Source: an uncultured Alphaproteobacteria bacterium (GTDB taxonomy: Bacteria > Pseudomonadota > Alphaproteobacteria > Rickettsiales > Midichloriaceae). From it: a stretch of DNA of 6,578 nt. The notes beneath the pieces were generated by a model. That model made no database searches. It was not told the origin of the DNA and saw only the letters and a list, made by a program, of their open reading frames with translations. Positions 6,340-6,578 of this stretch are shown in pieces; the stretch's first letter is position 1; every line of letters begins with the position of its first letter. Location: the NCBI GenBank assembly GCA_903860855.1, contig CAIOSF010000002.1:1-6578 (forward strand), read 5' to 3'. A program made the translations under genes and the position numbers.

Positions 6340-6578
6340 ATGACAATAAAACGTGATATATCTTTTGAGTTGATGGGATATGGTCTTTTTCAAAACCACA
6401 CCTCATTAGAAGATGTAATGGTAATTAAAAATAAAATTCAAGATAACAATAAGAGTTACGGGATTTTAGTGTTCAATAGGGATTTTATTGATCAGGAAAC
6501 ATCAAGCTTGATAGAACTCAAAGAGCATGCCCCCCCAAGAATGCGCACATCTATTGATGATGAAGTTCTGTCCGATAG
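6340..6578 (+). CDS. 5' end of an unrecognised gene, cut by the right edge
   Basis: An ATG at 6340 opens a frame of 79 codons plus two bases that runs off the window without a stop. The product begins MTIKRDISFELMGYGLFQNH and is hydrophilic and mixed in character. A YGILVFN segment at 40-46 looks like a buried beta strand after a helix-prone stretch (about 22-38), and a charged helix-prone stretch (50-63) comes next, followed by APPRMR (64-69). This alternation looks like a folded soluble alpha/beta protein. There is no signal peptide or membrane helix. CAGAG lies 6 bases before the ATG and GGGA directly abuts it, so the ribosome site is unremarkable. An in-frame stop at 6307-6309 excludes a much longer N-terminus; ATG at 6373 is an alternative start. 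It has none of NuoB's sequence, although nuoB would be the expected neighbour. I do not recognise the family. Confidence 0.7.
   Translation, partial: MTIKRDISFELMGYGLFQNHTSLEDVMVIKNKIQDNNKSYGILVFNRDFIDQETSSLIELKEHAPPRMRTSIDDEVLSD

Overview
This window is a stretch of chromosome from an alphaproteobacterium. Three things point there: the MnmA sequence style (an ITLQLYDHG segment, then CCAG, with a C-terminal RVLGGGWI), a QueE that begins MFGxNP, and NuoA. Base composition is AT-rich by eye, spacers are moderately long, and the NuoA and aconitase proteins look broadly like those of Rickettsiales or other host-associated lineages. A host-associated organism is therefore a reasonable guess, but this is inference and I cannot name a genus.

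Layout, left to right. (1) Positions 1-111, minus strand: the start of an unrecognised gene that runs off the left edge, with a good ribosome binding site. (2) From 245, plus strand: mnmA followed after 21 bases by queE. Both products feed modification of tRNA wobble position 34 (2-thiouridine and queuosine respectively). (3) 2432-2629, plus strand: a 65-residue exported protein with a Lys/Glu/Ala repeat tail and no recognised family. (4) 2630-3001: a 372-base spacer between convergent genes. It holds a perfect 15-bp inverted repeat ending in T-tracts, a perfect 12-bp tandem duplication, and two very short ORFs preceded by Shine-Dalgarno-like sequence. (5) acnA, minus strand, an intact aconitase. 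I place its start at 5608 rather than 5689. (6) nuoA, plus strand, diverging from acnA across a short spacer with two small dyads. (7) From 6340, plus strand: the beginning of an unrecognised gene cut by the right edge. It is not nuoB.

Functionally, the recognisable genes are housekeeping: tRNA decoding (mnmA, queE), the TCA cycle (acnA) and respiratory complex I (nuoA). I see no transposase, CRISPR array, toxin-antitoxin pair, phage gene, tRNA or rRNA. I did not find a convincing new multi-gene system. The less ordinary items are a roughly 47-residue insertion near the MnmA C-terminus, the repeat-tailed exported protein, the inverted repeat behind it, nuoA separated from nuoB, and the unrecognised right-edge gene.
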